Shown piece by piece: positions 44,373 through 52,355 of a stretch of 64,000 bases of DNA (the stretch's first letter is position 1; each line of letters opens with the position of its first letter). The notes beneath the pieces are model-generated. The model was not told the origin of the DNA. It did no database searches and saw only the letters and a program-made list of their open reading frames with translations. The DNA comes from Streptomyces pilosus. Lineage in GTDB: Bacteria > Actinomycetota > Actinomycetes > Streptomycetales > Streptomycetaceae. A program made the translations under genes and the position numbers. Where the stretch lies: assembly GCF_014649835.1 (NCBI RefSeq), contig NZ_BMTU01000002.1:62001-126000 (forward strand). The letters run 5' to 3'.

Positions 44373-46343
44373 ATGTCCTCCGTCCTGGACCGGCGCTCCG
44401 CGCCACCCGCCGGCACCGCGCGTCCGGTACCGCCCCGCCGCCGTACCCGCCTGCTCGCGCTCCCCGAAGCCCGCTGGGCGCTCGCGGCGACGGCGCTGTT
44501 CCTCCTCGCCCTGCCGGTCCACCTGCTGGACGGCCCGGCGTGGCTGTGGGGCACCCTGTTCGCCGCGACCTACGTCACCGGCGGCTGGGAACCGGGCTGG
44601 GAGGGTGTGAAGGCCCTGAAGGACCGGACGCTGGACGTGGACCTGCTGATGGTGGTCGCCGCCCTCGGGGCCGCCGCGATCGGCCAGGTCCTCGACGGCG
44701 CGCTGCTGATCGTCATCTTCGCCGCCTCAGGCGCCCTGGAAGCGGTCGCCACCGCCCGTACGGCCGACTCCGTGCGCGGTCTGCTGGACCTCGCCCCCAC
44801 CACCGCCACCCGGCTCCTGCCGGACGGCACCGAGGAGACGGTGGACACCGAGAGGCTGGCGGTCGGCGACACCGTCCTGGTCCGGCCCGGCGAGCGGATC
44901 GGCGCGGACGGGCGGGTCCTCGACGGGGCCAGTGAGGTGGACCAGGCCACCATCACCGGCGAGCCGCTCCCGGTGCCCAGGCGGAGCGGGGACGAGGTGT
45001 TCGCCGGCACCGTCAACGGCACGGGCGCCCTGCGGGTACGGGTCGGGCGCGACCCCTCGGACTCGGTGATCGCCCGGATCGTCAGGATGGTCGAGGAAGC
45101 CTCCGGCACCAAGGCCCCCACCCAGTTGTTCGTCGAGAGGATCGAGCAGCGCTACTCGGTCGCCATGGTCGTCGCGACCCTCGCCGTCTTCACCGTCCCG
45201 CTCGCCTTCGGCGACAGCCTCTCCTCGGCGCTGCTGCGGGCCATGACGTTCATGATCGTGGCCTCGCCGTGCGCGGTGGTGCTCTCCACCATGCCGCCAC
45301 TGCTGTCCGCCATCGCCAACGCCGGCCGCCACGGCGTGCTCGCCAAGTCCGCCGTCGTCATGGAACGCCTCGGCGAGGTCGACACCGTCGCCCTCGACAA
45401 GACCGGCACCCTCACCGAGGGCACCCCCCAGGTCACCGACGTGTGTCCCCTTCCCGGCAGTGGCCTGGGGGAGGACGCGCTCCTCGCGCTGGCGGCCGCC
45501 GCCGAACACCCCAGCGAGCACCCCCTCGCACGGGCCGTGGTCACCGCCGCCCGCGAACGCGGCCTGCCGCTCGCCGCCGTCGACGGCTTCACCTCCACCC
45601 CGGGGCAGGGCGTCTCCGCCACCGTCGACGGCCACCGGATCGTGGTCGGCGCCCCCCTCCGGCCGGCGGACGGCGACACCGCCCACCGGGAGGCGGTGGC
45701 GGCGCTCGAGGAAGCCGGCCGGACCGCGGTCGTCGTCCTGCGCGACGGCGCCCCCGTGGGTGTGCTGGGGATCGCGGACCGGCTGCGCCCGGACGCGGCG
45801 GCCACCGTCGCCGCCCTCACCCGCCTGACCGGCCGCACCCCGGTTCTTCTGACCGGGGACAACGCGCGCGCCGCCGAACGTGTGGCCGCCGAGGTCGGCA
45901 TCACCGACGTCCGCCCCGGACTGCTGCCCCAGGACAAGGTGGCCGCCGTCGCGGAGTGGCAGGCCCGGGGGCGCAAGGTGCTGGTCGTGGGCGACGGCGT
46001 CAACGACGCCCCCGCGCTGGCCGCCGCGCACTGCGGGATCGCGATGGGCAAGGCCGGCTCCGACCTCGCCCTGGAAACCGCCGACGCGGTCGTCGTCCGC
46101 GACGAACTCGCGGCCGTCCCCTCGGTCGTGTGCCTGTCCCGCACCGCGCGCCGTCTCGTCCTGCAGAACCTGGTTGTCGCCGGGGCGTTCATCGTCGTCC
46201 TGGTCGCCTGGGACCTGATCGGTACCCTTCCCCTGCCCCTCGGCGTCGCAGGACACGAGGGCTCCACCGTCATCGTCGGCCTCAACGGCCTGCGCCTGTT
46301 GCGCGGCGCCGCCTGGCCCCGACCCACCGAGGACACCGTATGA
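44373..46343 (+). CDS. ctpJ: P1B-4-type heavy-metal efflux ATPase (CtpJ-like)
   Basis: A 656-residue P-type ATPase that exports a divalent transition metal (Co, Ni or Zn) across the membrane. Motifs: TGE in TITGEPLP, the transmembrane metal site SPC (298-300), the phosphorylation site DKTGT (Asp342), HP in SEHPLAR, TGDN, GDGVND and HEGST in the last helices (His628). SPC plus HEGST without an N-terminal HMA domain defines the P1B-4 group. ATG at 44373 has GAAGGG upstream; the ATG at 44325 would overlap the operator region and lacks an RBS. In mycobacteria a ctpJ-nmtR pair is arranged like this. The stop overlaps the next start (ATGA). Confidence 0.92.
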   Translation: MSSVLDRRSAPPAGTARPVPPRRRTRLLALPEARWALAATALFLLALPVHLLDGPAWLWGTLFAATYVTGGWEPGWEGVKALKDRTLDVDLLMVVAALGAAAIGQVLDGALLIVIFAASGALEAVATARTADSVRGLLDLAPTTATRLLPDGTEETVDTERLAVGDTVLVRPGERIGADGRVLDGASEVDQATITGEPLPVPRRSGDEVFAGTVNGTGALRVRVGRDPSDSVIARIVRMVEEASGTKAPTQLFVERIEQRYSVAMVVATLAVFTVPLAFGDSLSSALLRAMTFMIVASPCAVVLSTMPPLLSAIANAGRHGVLAKSAVVMERLGEVDTVALDKTGTLTEGTPQVTDVCPLPGSGLGEDALLALAAAAEHPSEHPLARAVVTAARERGLPLAAVDGFTSTPGQGVSATVDGHRIVVGAPLRPADGDTAHREAVAALEEAGRTAVVVLRDGAPVGVLGIADRLRPDAAATVAALTRLTGRTPVLLTGDNARAAERVAAEVGITDVRPGLLPQDKVAAVAEWQARGRKVLVVGDGVNDAPALAAAHCGIAMGKAGSDLALETADAVVVRDELAAVPSVVCLSRTARRLVLQNLVVAGAFIVVLVAWDLIGTLPLPLGVAGHEGSTVIVGLNGLRLLRGAAWPRPTEDTV

Positions 46344-46747
46344 GCCGCCGCACCCGCCGCGCGGTACCGGCCCGGGGCGCCGCACGGCCCACCGTCACCG
46401 TCTGCCGCGGCTGCTGCTGCGGCACCGCCGAGGTGCCCGGCCAGGACCACGCCGCCCAGCTCCGCACACTGCGCCGGGCCCTCGACGGCACGGCGACCGT
46501 ACGGGTCACCGACTGCCTCGACGCCTGCGAACGCGCCAACGTCGTCGTCGTGCAGCCCTCCGGCGAAGGCCGCGGGAACGGCGGCCGCCCGGTCTGGCTC
46601 GGCCTGGTCAACGACCCCGACACCACGGCCGACATCGTCACCTGGGTCGAGGAGGGCGGCCCCGGTCTCACGGATCCGCCCGGCATCCTCGACCTCTGCG
46701 TCTTCCGCCCCTCCCGCCGCGTCCGGGCCGAACTCCACGACGAGTGA
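46340..46747 (+). CDS. (2Fe-2S) ferredoxin-like small protein
   Basis: A 135-residue protein coupled to the ATPase gene by an ATGA overlap. Cysteines are clustered as CRGCCCGT near residue 25 and CLDAC near 60, the spacing of thioredoxin-fold (2Fe-2S) ferredoxins. With extra adjacent cysteines it could instead bind the exported metal. The co-transcription with the efflux pump suggests a metal-handling or redox role. Function is not established. It ends one base before the convergent stop codon of the beta-propeller gene. Confidence 0.7.
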   Translation: MSRRTRRAVPARGAARPTVTVCRGCCCGTAEVPGQDHAAQLRTLRRALDGTATVRVTDCLDACERANVVVVQPSGEGRGNGGRPVWLGLVNDPDTTADIVTWVEEGGPGLTDPPGILDLCVFRPSRRVRAELHDE

Positions 46748-46748
46748 G

Positions 46749-47945
46749 TCACCGCCCCACGGGGTCGCCGTCGGCACCGTCGTCCGGGACGCGCAGTGCC
46801 AGGTGACCGCCGTGGTGCAGCGGTGTGCCCAGGCGCGGACGGGCCGCCTCCTGGCCGCTCTCCGCGTCGACGAGGTGCACCTCGCCGTGGCCGCCCCGGG
46901 TGACGGCGACCCAGTCGGAGCCCGGTGAGGCGGCCACCGCACGGCGCTGGACACCCTCCCACGGGGTGCCGCCACGACGCGGGGCACCGTCCATGGCCGG
47001 CAGGGGCGAGCGGCGGACGACGCCGTCGGCGCCGAGGAGGACCAGCTCGTCGCCGTCGGGGTGGATGCGGGAGAAAGCGGTGTGGCGCCGGGCGAGGGCC
47101 AGCCGGAAGACGAGTCCGGGGCCGAGGTCCGTGAGCCGTGTGCGGCCCGTCCGCAGATCGTGGTGCCACGCCTGGTTGCTCCACTCCGGCCAGCGCAGCG
47201 GGTCCGGGTCACCGCCGCGCAGCGTGCTCCACAACGCCTGCCGGCGGGTGTCGAGCCGCAGGTACCAGCCCCGGGCGGGTGATCCCCAGGGAACGACCGC
47301 CTCGGCGGCGAGCGCGTCGCCCCGCCTCCGGGCCCGGTGCACCCCCTCGCCCGTGGCCGCGAACACCTCCTGGGAGCCGGGCACCTGGGCGTCCCCGTGT
47401 CCGTCGTCCGGCAGCGGAAGGATCGCGTGAGGGGTGACCGGGGGACAGCCGGGCGGCGCCGCGAGGAGGTCCGCGAACCGGTGGACGGCCAGCGCTCCGG
47501 GCTCCCGGTGGCGCAGGACCACCAGCGGTTCGTCCTCGCCCAGCACCGTCACCCCCGGTTCGCCGACACGCGTGCGCACCCGTGCGGCCTCTCCGGTGGC
47601 CAGGTCGACGACCGTCAGCAGGTCCGACCACGGTGCGCCGTTCCTGCCGAGGCCGGTGGTGACGGCCAGCCGGCGACCGGACGGGTCGCAGGCGAGGTGC
47701 TCGGCGGGCACGGCGACCGGGACCGCGCGTTCCACGAGTTCCCCGGCGTAGGGGTTCAGCACCAGCAGTTCCCCGCGACGGTCGTCGACACAGGCCGTCC
47801 GCCCTCCGGGAAGCGCCAGGAACCCGGCGTGCTCGGAGAGATGACGGCCGGTGAGACGTCCGACGACGGCGCCGTCCGGCACGGTCAGCACCTGGACCGA
47901 TCCGGCCACGTGGTCGGAGACGAACAGGACGGGTGTGGCGGGCAT
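46749..47945 (-). CDS. Beta-propeller protein of a Zur-controlled locus
   Basis: A 398-residue protein built of short repeats with the alternating beta pattern of YVTN/WD-like propellers (for example VTVLGEDEPLVVLRH, EVHLVDAESGQEAARP). It opens with LFVSDHVAGSVQVLTVPDG and has no signal peptide or membrane segment, so it should be cytosolic. GGAGG precedes the ATG at 47945; the frame is open further upstream but that part is the complement of the lipoprotein gene. A His cluster (PLHHGGH) lies near the C-terminus. It is divergent from a metal-uptake lipoprotein gene with a Zur-like box between. AztD, a periplasmic zinc chaperone, is also a propeller, but the missing signal peptide argues against a direct equivalent. 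A zinc-binding or chaperone role is inference. Confidence 0.72.
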   Translation of the reverse strand: MPATPVLFVSDHVAGSVQVLTVPDGAVVGRLTGRHLSEHAGFLALPGGRTACVDDRRGELLVLNPYAGELVERAVPVAVPAEHLACDPSGRRLAVTTGLGRNGAPWSDLLTVVDLATGEAARVRTRVGEPGVTVLGEDEPLVVLRHREPGALAVHRFADLLAAPPGCPPVTPHAILPLPDDGHGDAQVPGSQEVFAATGEGVHRARRRGDALAAEAVVPWGSPARGWYLRLDTRRQALWSTLRGGDPDPLRWPEWSNQAWHHDLRTGRTRLTDLGPGLVFRLALARRHTAFSRIHPDGDELVLLGADGVVRRSPLPAMDGAPRRGGTPWEGVQRRAVAASPGSDWVAVTRGGHGEVHLVDAESGQEAARPRLGTPLHHGGHLALRVPDDGADGDPVGR

Positions 47946-47967
47946 GGGACCTCCGGAACTGAGTTGG

Positions 47968-47982
47968 TGAAAACGATTATCA
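47968..47982. promoter_or_regulatory. Zur-like box between propeller and importer genes
   Basis: TGAAAACGATTATCA follows the 7-1-7 inverted-repeat plan of the Streptomyces Zur operator (about TGAAAATGATTTTCA), with one mismatch in each arm. It lies 23 bp from the propeller start and 49 bp from the lipoprotein start, so Zur-zinc would repress both directions. Confidence 0.75.
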
Positions 47983-48030
47983 TGTATCTTCAGTGGCGTT
48001 CCCGGTACCTGAGAAGAAGCGAGGGCGTCG

Positions 48031-49008
48031 ATGCTGCGCTCACCGTCGAGATTCGTCCGCACTTGGATCGCCGCAGCGGCGGTGGGTTCCGTCCTGGCCG
48101 GCTGCGGCTCGGCCTCCGAAGAGCCCACGAGTGACAAGGCCCGGCCCACCGAGAAGACGGAGGTGACCGTCGAACCCATCAAGGCCTCGACGGAGTTGAC
48201 CGACACGAACGGCGTCAGGATCTCCCTGAAGAAGCAACCCGAGCGGATCGTCTGCCTGTTCGCCCTGTGCGACGACATCCTGACGGAACTGGGCATCGTG
48301 CCGGCGGCCACCAACAGCGCGTTGCTCGCCCACCCCGGCTTCCTGGGGGAGGCGAAGGCCAAGGAGGTCGACGTCGTCCCCGGCGGGTTCATCGCCCCGG
48401 AGGTGGAGGCGATCCTCTCCCACAAGCCCGACCTCGTGATCGGCCTGGGGGACACCCACGGCAAGCTCGCTCCGGCGCTCGAGGGCGCCACCACCTTCTG
48501 GGCCATGCAGCCCGAGACGTGGGAGGACGGCGTGGGGTACCTGCGCGACGTCGCCGCGCTCACCGGCCGCACCGCCGAGGGGGAGAAGGCGGAGCGGACC
48601 TTCCGGACGAAGCTCGCCGAGGCCGAGAAGACGCCGAGCGAGAAGACCGCGCTCATCATCTACGGCAGCGATGAGAACTTCGGCGTCGCGACGCCGGAAG
48701 GCGACGTGACCGCCAGCCTGTTCCCCAAGCTCGCCGACTACCCGTGGAAGTCCCGTGGGGTGGAGGGCAGTTACAGCCTCGAGGAGATCCTCGCCCAGGA
48801 CGTGGACGTGCTGTTCGTCGAGACGATGAGCTTCGGCGACGCGGACGGCAAGCTGTCCGAGAAACTGGCCGAGAACCCCCTCTGGGGCAAGATCCCGGCC
48901 GTGCGGAACGGTGACGTCCACGAGGTGGACGCGGAGGTGTGGGCCAAGGGGCGCGGCACCCGTTCGCTGGGCATCGTCCTCGACGAGGCCACGGCCGCGC
49001 TGCGGTGA
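48031..49008 (+). CDS. FecB-type substrate-binding lipoprotein
   Basis: A 325-residue periplasmic-binding lipoprotein. The signal peptide ends in the lipobox LAGC, so Cys25 would be lipidated and anchor it to the outer face of the membrane. The mature part follows the class III (BtuF/FhuD/FecB) pattern: PERIVCLFALCDDILTELG, then EVEAILSHKPDLVIGLG, a long linking helix and the C-terminal VRNGDVHEVD. This family binds metal-chelate complexes or corrinoids rather than free ions. It has the Cys pair CLFALC. The gene is first in an operon with two permeases and an ATPase and sits beside a Zur-like box, so a zinc-chelate substrate is the best guess. Confidence 0.9.
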   Translation: MLRSPSRFVRTWIAAAAVGSVLAGCGSASEEPTSDKARPTEKTEVTVEPIKASTELTDTNGVRISLKKQPERIVCLFALCDDILTELGIVPAATNSALLAHPGFLGEAKAKEVDVVPGGFIAPEVEAILSHKPDLVIGLGDTHGKLAPALEGATTFWAMQPETWEDGVGYLRDVAALTGRTAEGEKAERTFRTKLAEAEKTPSEKTALIIYGSDENFGVATPEGDVTASLFPKLADYPWKSRGVEGSYSLEEILAQDVDVLFVETMSFGDADGKLSEKLAENPLWGKIPAVRNGDVHEVDAEVWAKGRGTRSLGIVLDEATAALR

Positions 49009-50246
49009 GGACGTCCCCCTCGGTGCCCGCCGCGGCCGGTCGGGCCGCGGCGGGCGGACAGCGTCCGTCACGCGGTGCGCGGCGGTGGCAACCGCTCCTG
49101 GTCGTCGCGCTGCTGGCCGCCTCCGCGATCTGCGCGCTCAGCCTCGGCACCCCCTACGTCCCTCCGCACCGGCTGGCCGCCGCGGTGGCTGAGGGGGACA
49201 CCACCCTCGCCGGGATCGTCGTGACCGAACTCCGCGTGCCCCGCGTGCTGCTGGCGTTCGTCGCCGGAGCCTGTCTGGGGGCGGCCGGACTGGTGCTGCA
49301 GGAGGCCCTGCGCAATCCCCTGGCGGTGCCGGAGATGCTGGGCGTGTCGTCCGGGGCCGCGCTCGGGGTGGCCGCGCCCCTGGTGCTGACGCTCTCGCTG
49401 CCCGCCGCCGTCCAGCCCCTGCTCGCCATCGGCGGCGCCGCGCTCGGCGGCGGGCTGACGCTGCTCGTCGCGGGGCTCGGCCGCAGCCCGTCCGCCGTGC
49501 TGCTGACCGGCGCCGCCGTGGCGGCCGGACTGCAGGCCGCGCTCCTCGTCCTGATGGTCATGGCCGACCAGCTCGACCTCCAGCTGATCTACCGCTACCT
49601 GCTCGGTTCCCTCTCGGCCCGCACCTGGGACGACGTCACGGGGCTGTGGCCGTGGCTGCTCCTCGCGGTGCCCGCTCTCGTCCTGTGCGCGCCGGTGCTG
49701 GCGGTCATGCGGCTGGGCGACGAGGACGCGGAGGCGCTGGGGGTGCGGGCCCGACGCGCCCGGCTGGCCGCGCTGGCCATCGCCGTGGTGCTGATCGCCC
49801 CGGTGACGGCGGTGTGCGGGCCCGTCGCGTGGGTGGGGTTCCTCGCCCCGCACCTGAGCCGCTGGTTCGCTCCGGGAGCCGGGGCGGTGCGCTGGCTCCC
49901 GTGGTCCGCGGCCTGGGGCGCGGTCGTCGTGATGGCCGCCGATGTCCCGGCGAGGCTGGCGCTGGCGCCCGTGGAGACCCCGGCCGGTGCCTGGACGGCC
50001 CTGCTGGGAGTGCCGGCCGGTGTCGCGCTGATGCGCTCGGGCGGCCGCCGCCGAAGGACCCGGCGCGCGCCCGCCGCGGCGGGCGCGCCACTGCCCGGAC
50101 CGCGGCCGACGGCGTCCGGCGCGGCGGCCGACGGCCCGCGGGCCGGGTCGTCGCACCACGCGCGCGGGGCCGGCCCCGCGCGCGGCGGGCCCGGGGGCAC
50201 CCCCTCGCGCGCCGTTCGGACGACCGGGACGGAGGACCCGCGATGA
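49005..50246 (+). CDS. FecCD-type metal-chelate permease
   Basis: A 413-residue multi-pass permease of the FecCD/BtuC family. Start GTG at 49005 overlaps the lipoprotein stop (GTGA). Family signatures are clear: TELRVPRVLLAFVAGACLGAAGLVLQEALRNPLAVPEMLGVSSGAALG near the first helices and CGPVAWVGFLAPHLSRWF near the sixth to eighth. The C-terminal about 70 residues form an unusual Ala/Gly/Pro/Arg-rich cytoplasmic tail beyond the normal end of the fold. It should pair with the next permease and the ATPase as the translocation pore. Confidence 0.9.
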   Translation: MRTSPSVPAAAGRAAAGGQRPSRGARRWQPLLVVALLAASAICALSLGTPYVPPHRLAAAVAEGDTTLAGIVVTELRVPRVLLAFVAGACLGAAGLVLQEALRNPLAVPEMLGVSSGAALGVAAPLVLTLSLPAAVQPLLAIGGAALGGGLTLLVAGLGRSPSAVLLTGAAVAAGLQAALLVLMVMADQLDLQLIYRYLLGSLSARTWDDVTGLWPWLLLAVPALVLCAPVLAVMRLGDEDAEALGVRARRARLAALAIAVVLIAPVTAVCGPVAWVGFLAPHLSRWFAPGAGAVRWLPWSAAWGAVVVMAADVPARLALAPVETPAGAWTALLGVPAGVALMRSGGRRRRTRRAPAAAGAPLPGPRPTASGAAADGPRAGSSHHARGAGPARGGPGGTPSRAVRTTGTEDPR

Positions 50247-51250
50247 GGCGGCGTTTCACGGTGCTCGCGGCGCTGGCCGTGGTCGGCGCCGGCGTGGAGC
50301 TGGTGGCCGGGCGCGGCATGTCGCCGGGCGTGGCCTGGGACGTGCTCGGCGGTGGCGGCGACGCGACGGAACGGCACATCCTGTCCCAACTGCGCCTGCC
50401 CCGCCTGCTGGTGGCCCTCTGCGCCGGCGCCTGCCTGGCCGTGGCCGGTCTGGTCCTGCAGTCCGCCCTGCGCAATCCCCTGGCCGGGCCGGAGGTGACG
50501 GGCGTGACCCCGGGGGCGGTGCTCGGCGCCGTCACCGCGACCGCCCTGGGCCTCGCCGGGTGGGACTCGCCCCTGGCCGTGGTCCTCGCCGCGTGCGCGG
50601 GCGGGTGTGCCGGGGCGGCGCTGCTGTGGCTGCTCGCCGGCCGCGGGCGCGGTGACCCCGCGCAGACCGCCGTGCACGGGGTGCTGGTGTCGGCGGTGCT
50701 CGGCGGGCTCACCGCCATGGTGCTGCTCGTGGAGCCGGGCGAACTCGGCAGCGTGGTGCAGTGGCTGGTGGGCACCACGGAGGGCCGGGTGTGGGAGCAC
50801 TGGCACCTGCTGTGGCCGTGGGCGCTCCTGTGGGGGGCCGCCGCCTGGCTGCTGGCGGGGCCGCTGACCCTGCTGCGCTGCGGGGACGACATCGCCCTCG
50901 CCGCCGGCCTCGCCGCCCGCCGGGCCCGGACCCTGGCCCTGCTGTGTGCGGTGGCGCTGACGGCGGGAGCGGTGGCCGCCGTCGGGGCGCTGGGTTTCGT
51001 CGGGCTGCTCGTGCCGCACCTGGCCGTGGCCGTCTTCGGCGCCGACCTGCGCAGGAGCCTTCCCGGTGCCGCCCTCACGGGCGCGGTGGTGGTGTGCGGG
51101 GCGGACGCGGCGGCGCAGTCGTCCTCGCGGCTGCTGGCGGCGGCGCTCGGCTCGGACCGGCTCACGCTGCCGGTCGGGGCGCTCACCGCCGGCCTCGGCG
51201 CCGCGTTGCTGCTGGTCGTCGTGCGCCGCGCGCCGAACCGTTCGTTCTGA
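50243..51250 (+). CDS. FecCD-type metal-chelate permease, second subunit
   Basis: A 335-residue permease, normal length for FecCD. ATG at 50243 overlaps the previous stop codon (ATGA). It carries RLPRLLVALCAGACLAVAGLVLQSALRNPLAGPEVTGVTPGAVLG and GALGFVGLLVPHLAVAVFG, the coupling-helix region that contacts the ATPase. It would form a heterodimer with the preceding permease in a type II importer. Confidence 0.9.
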   Translation: MRRRFTVLAALAVVGAGVELVAGRGMSPGVAWDVLGGGGDATERHILSQLRLPRLLVALCAGACLAVAGLVLQSALRNPLAGPEVTGVTPGAVLGAVTATALGLAGWDSPLAVVLAACAGGCAGAALLWLLAGRGRGDPAQTAVHGVLVSAVLGGLTAMVLLVEPGELGSVVQWLVGTTEGRVWEHWHLLWPWALLWGAAAWLLAGPLTLLRCGDDIALAAGLAARRARTLALLCAVALTAGAVAAVGALGFVGLLVPHLAVAVFGADLRRSLPGAALTGAVVVCGADAAAQSSSRLLAAALGSDRLTLPVGALTAGLGAALLLVVVRRAPNRSF

Positions 51251-51270
51251 CGTCGAATCGAGGACAGAGC

Positions 51271-52092
51271 ATGACCGAGTCCGTGGGGATCCACGTCGAG
51301 GGGGTCCACTTCGGCTACCCCGGGCGGCCCGTACTGCGGGGCGTCGACCTGACCGTCCGGCCGGGCGAACTGACCGCGCTCATCGGCCTGAACGGCTGCG
51401 GCAAGTCCACCCTGCTGCGGCTGGCCGCCGGGCTGCTGCGGCCCGGCGAGGGGCGGGTCCTGCTCGGCGGGGACGACCTCGCCCGGCTCTCCAGGCGCGC
51501 CACGGCCCGCAGGGTGGCGCTGCTGCACCAGGCGGCCCCCGCCGTACCCGGAATGACGGTGCGCCACCTCGTCCGTCAGGGGCGGTACGCGGCGCGCGGA
51601 CCGCTGGGCATGCTGCGCGAGGGCGACGACCCGGTCGTCCGCCGGGCGTTGCGCGACGTCGGGGTGGAGGGATGGGCCGACCGTGACGTGGACGCGCTGT
51701 CCGGCGGTGAGCGGCAGCGTGTCCGGCTCGCCATGGCGCTCGCCCAGGACACCCGCGTGCTCCTGCTCGACGAGCCGACCACCTATCTGGACCTGCACCA
51801 CCAGTTGGACGTGCTGCAGACCGTGGTGCGGCTGCGGGAGGAACGCGGGCTCACGGTGGTGATGGTCCTGCACGACCTGGCTCACGCCGCCCGCTTCGCC
51901 GAACGCGTCGTCGCCCTGCGCGACGGCCGGGTGGTGGCCGACGGGACGCCGGAGGAGGTGGTGACGCCGCGGTTGCTGGCGGACGTGCTGAACGTGGCGG
52001 GCCGGGTCGGCCGGGACCCCGAGGGCGGCTGGCCGGTGTGTTACCCAGATCACCCCCTCCCGGCTATGGAATATGAAAATCAGATTCATTAG
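51271..52092 (+). CDS. FecE-type ATP-binding protein of metal-chelate importer
   Basis: A 273-residue ABC ATPase that powers the FecBCD-type importer. Walker A GLNGCGKST (39-47), Q-loop HQ near 86, signature LSGGERQR (143-150), Walker B LLLDEPT (164-170) and H-loop His201 are intact. It starts 20 bp after the permease stop codon. The last codons, giving the tail EYENQIH, overlap a Zur-like box that serves the next operon, so the end of the coding sequence doubles as an operator. Confidence 0.92.
   Translation: MTESVGIHVEGVHFGYPGRPVLRGVDLTVRPGELTALIGLNGCGKSTLLRLAAGLLRPGEGRVLLGGDDLARLSRRATARRVALLHQAAPAVPGMTVRHLVRQGRYAARGPLGMLREGDDPVVRRALRDVGVEGWADRDVDALSGGERQRVRLAMALAQDTRVLLLDEPTTYLDLHHQLDVLQTVVRLREERGLTVVMVLHDLAHAARFAERVVALRDGRVVADGTPEEVVTPRLLADVLNVAGRVGRDPEGGWPVCYPDHPLPAMEYENQIH
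52074..52088 (+). promoter_or_regulatory. Zur-like box upstream of the RiPP precursor gene
   Basis: TGAAAATCAGATTCA keeps the 7-1-7 plan; the left arm is the consensus and the right arm matches its complement at five of seven positions. It lies 62 bp before the precursor start codon and inside the 3' end of the FecE-type gene. A possible -10 (TAGAGT, 52090-52095) directly follows, so repressor binding would block the promoter. Confidence 0.6.
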
Positions 52093-52150
52093 AGTGTGGA
52101 TCACGGCGCTCGACCGAACGCCGTATCTCCCTTCCAGTGATGGAGAGTTC

Positions 52151-52264
52151 ATGGACAACGAGCAGGTCTTCGCACCGATCGCCGACCCGGGTCAGCTGGC
52201 CCACGACTCGGCTTCCCACTCCAACGCGCTCGTCGAGAACCCCTTCGAGGACACCGAGGAGTAA
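52151..52264 (+). CDS. RiPP precursor peptide (azole/TOMM class)
   Basis: A 37-residue peptide with an ATG preceded by GGAGAG. It lies between a Zur-like box and a hairpin, immediately ahead of RRE/cyclodehydratase, YcaO and dehydrogenase genes, the classic position of a precursor. The N-terminal half (NEQVFAPIADPGQ) is leader-like. The likely modified segment is HDSASHSN (residues 18-25), with Ser20, Ser22 and Ser24 as cyclodehydration sites; there is no Cys, so azoles would be oxazoles rather than thiazoles. The remainder (ALVENPFEDTEE) is acidic. I do not recognise the peptide as a described RiPP. The precursor role rests on context and composition. Confidence 0.75.
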   Translation: MDNEQVFAPIADPGQLAHDSASHSNALVENPFEDTEE

Positions 52265-52287
52265 GCAGGGCCTCACCGCCCTCGACC

Positions 52288-52321
52288 GTGGGCCCGCCCG
52301 ATGCCTTCCGGGCGGGCCCAC
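52288..52321 (+). terminator. Hairpin between precursor and modification genes
   Basis: A perfect 13-bp stem (GTGGGCCCGCCCG and its complement) with an 8-base loop lies 23 bp after the precursor stop codon. In RiPP operons such a partial terminator or mRNA-stabilising hairpin lets the precursor be expressed above the enzymes. Confidence 0.7.
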
Positions 52322-52355
52322 ACCCGTCCCACGTCCCGTCGTCAGGAGGAACACC

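Noticed and set aside
48031..52092. Cobalamin (BtuFCD) importer reading
   Set aside because: The fold is shared, but no cobalamin riboswitch is visible and the upstream palindrome fits Zur; kept only as an alternative.
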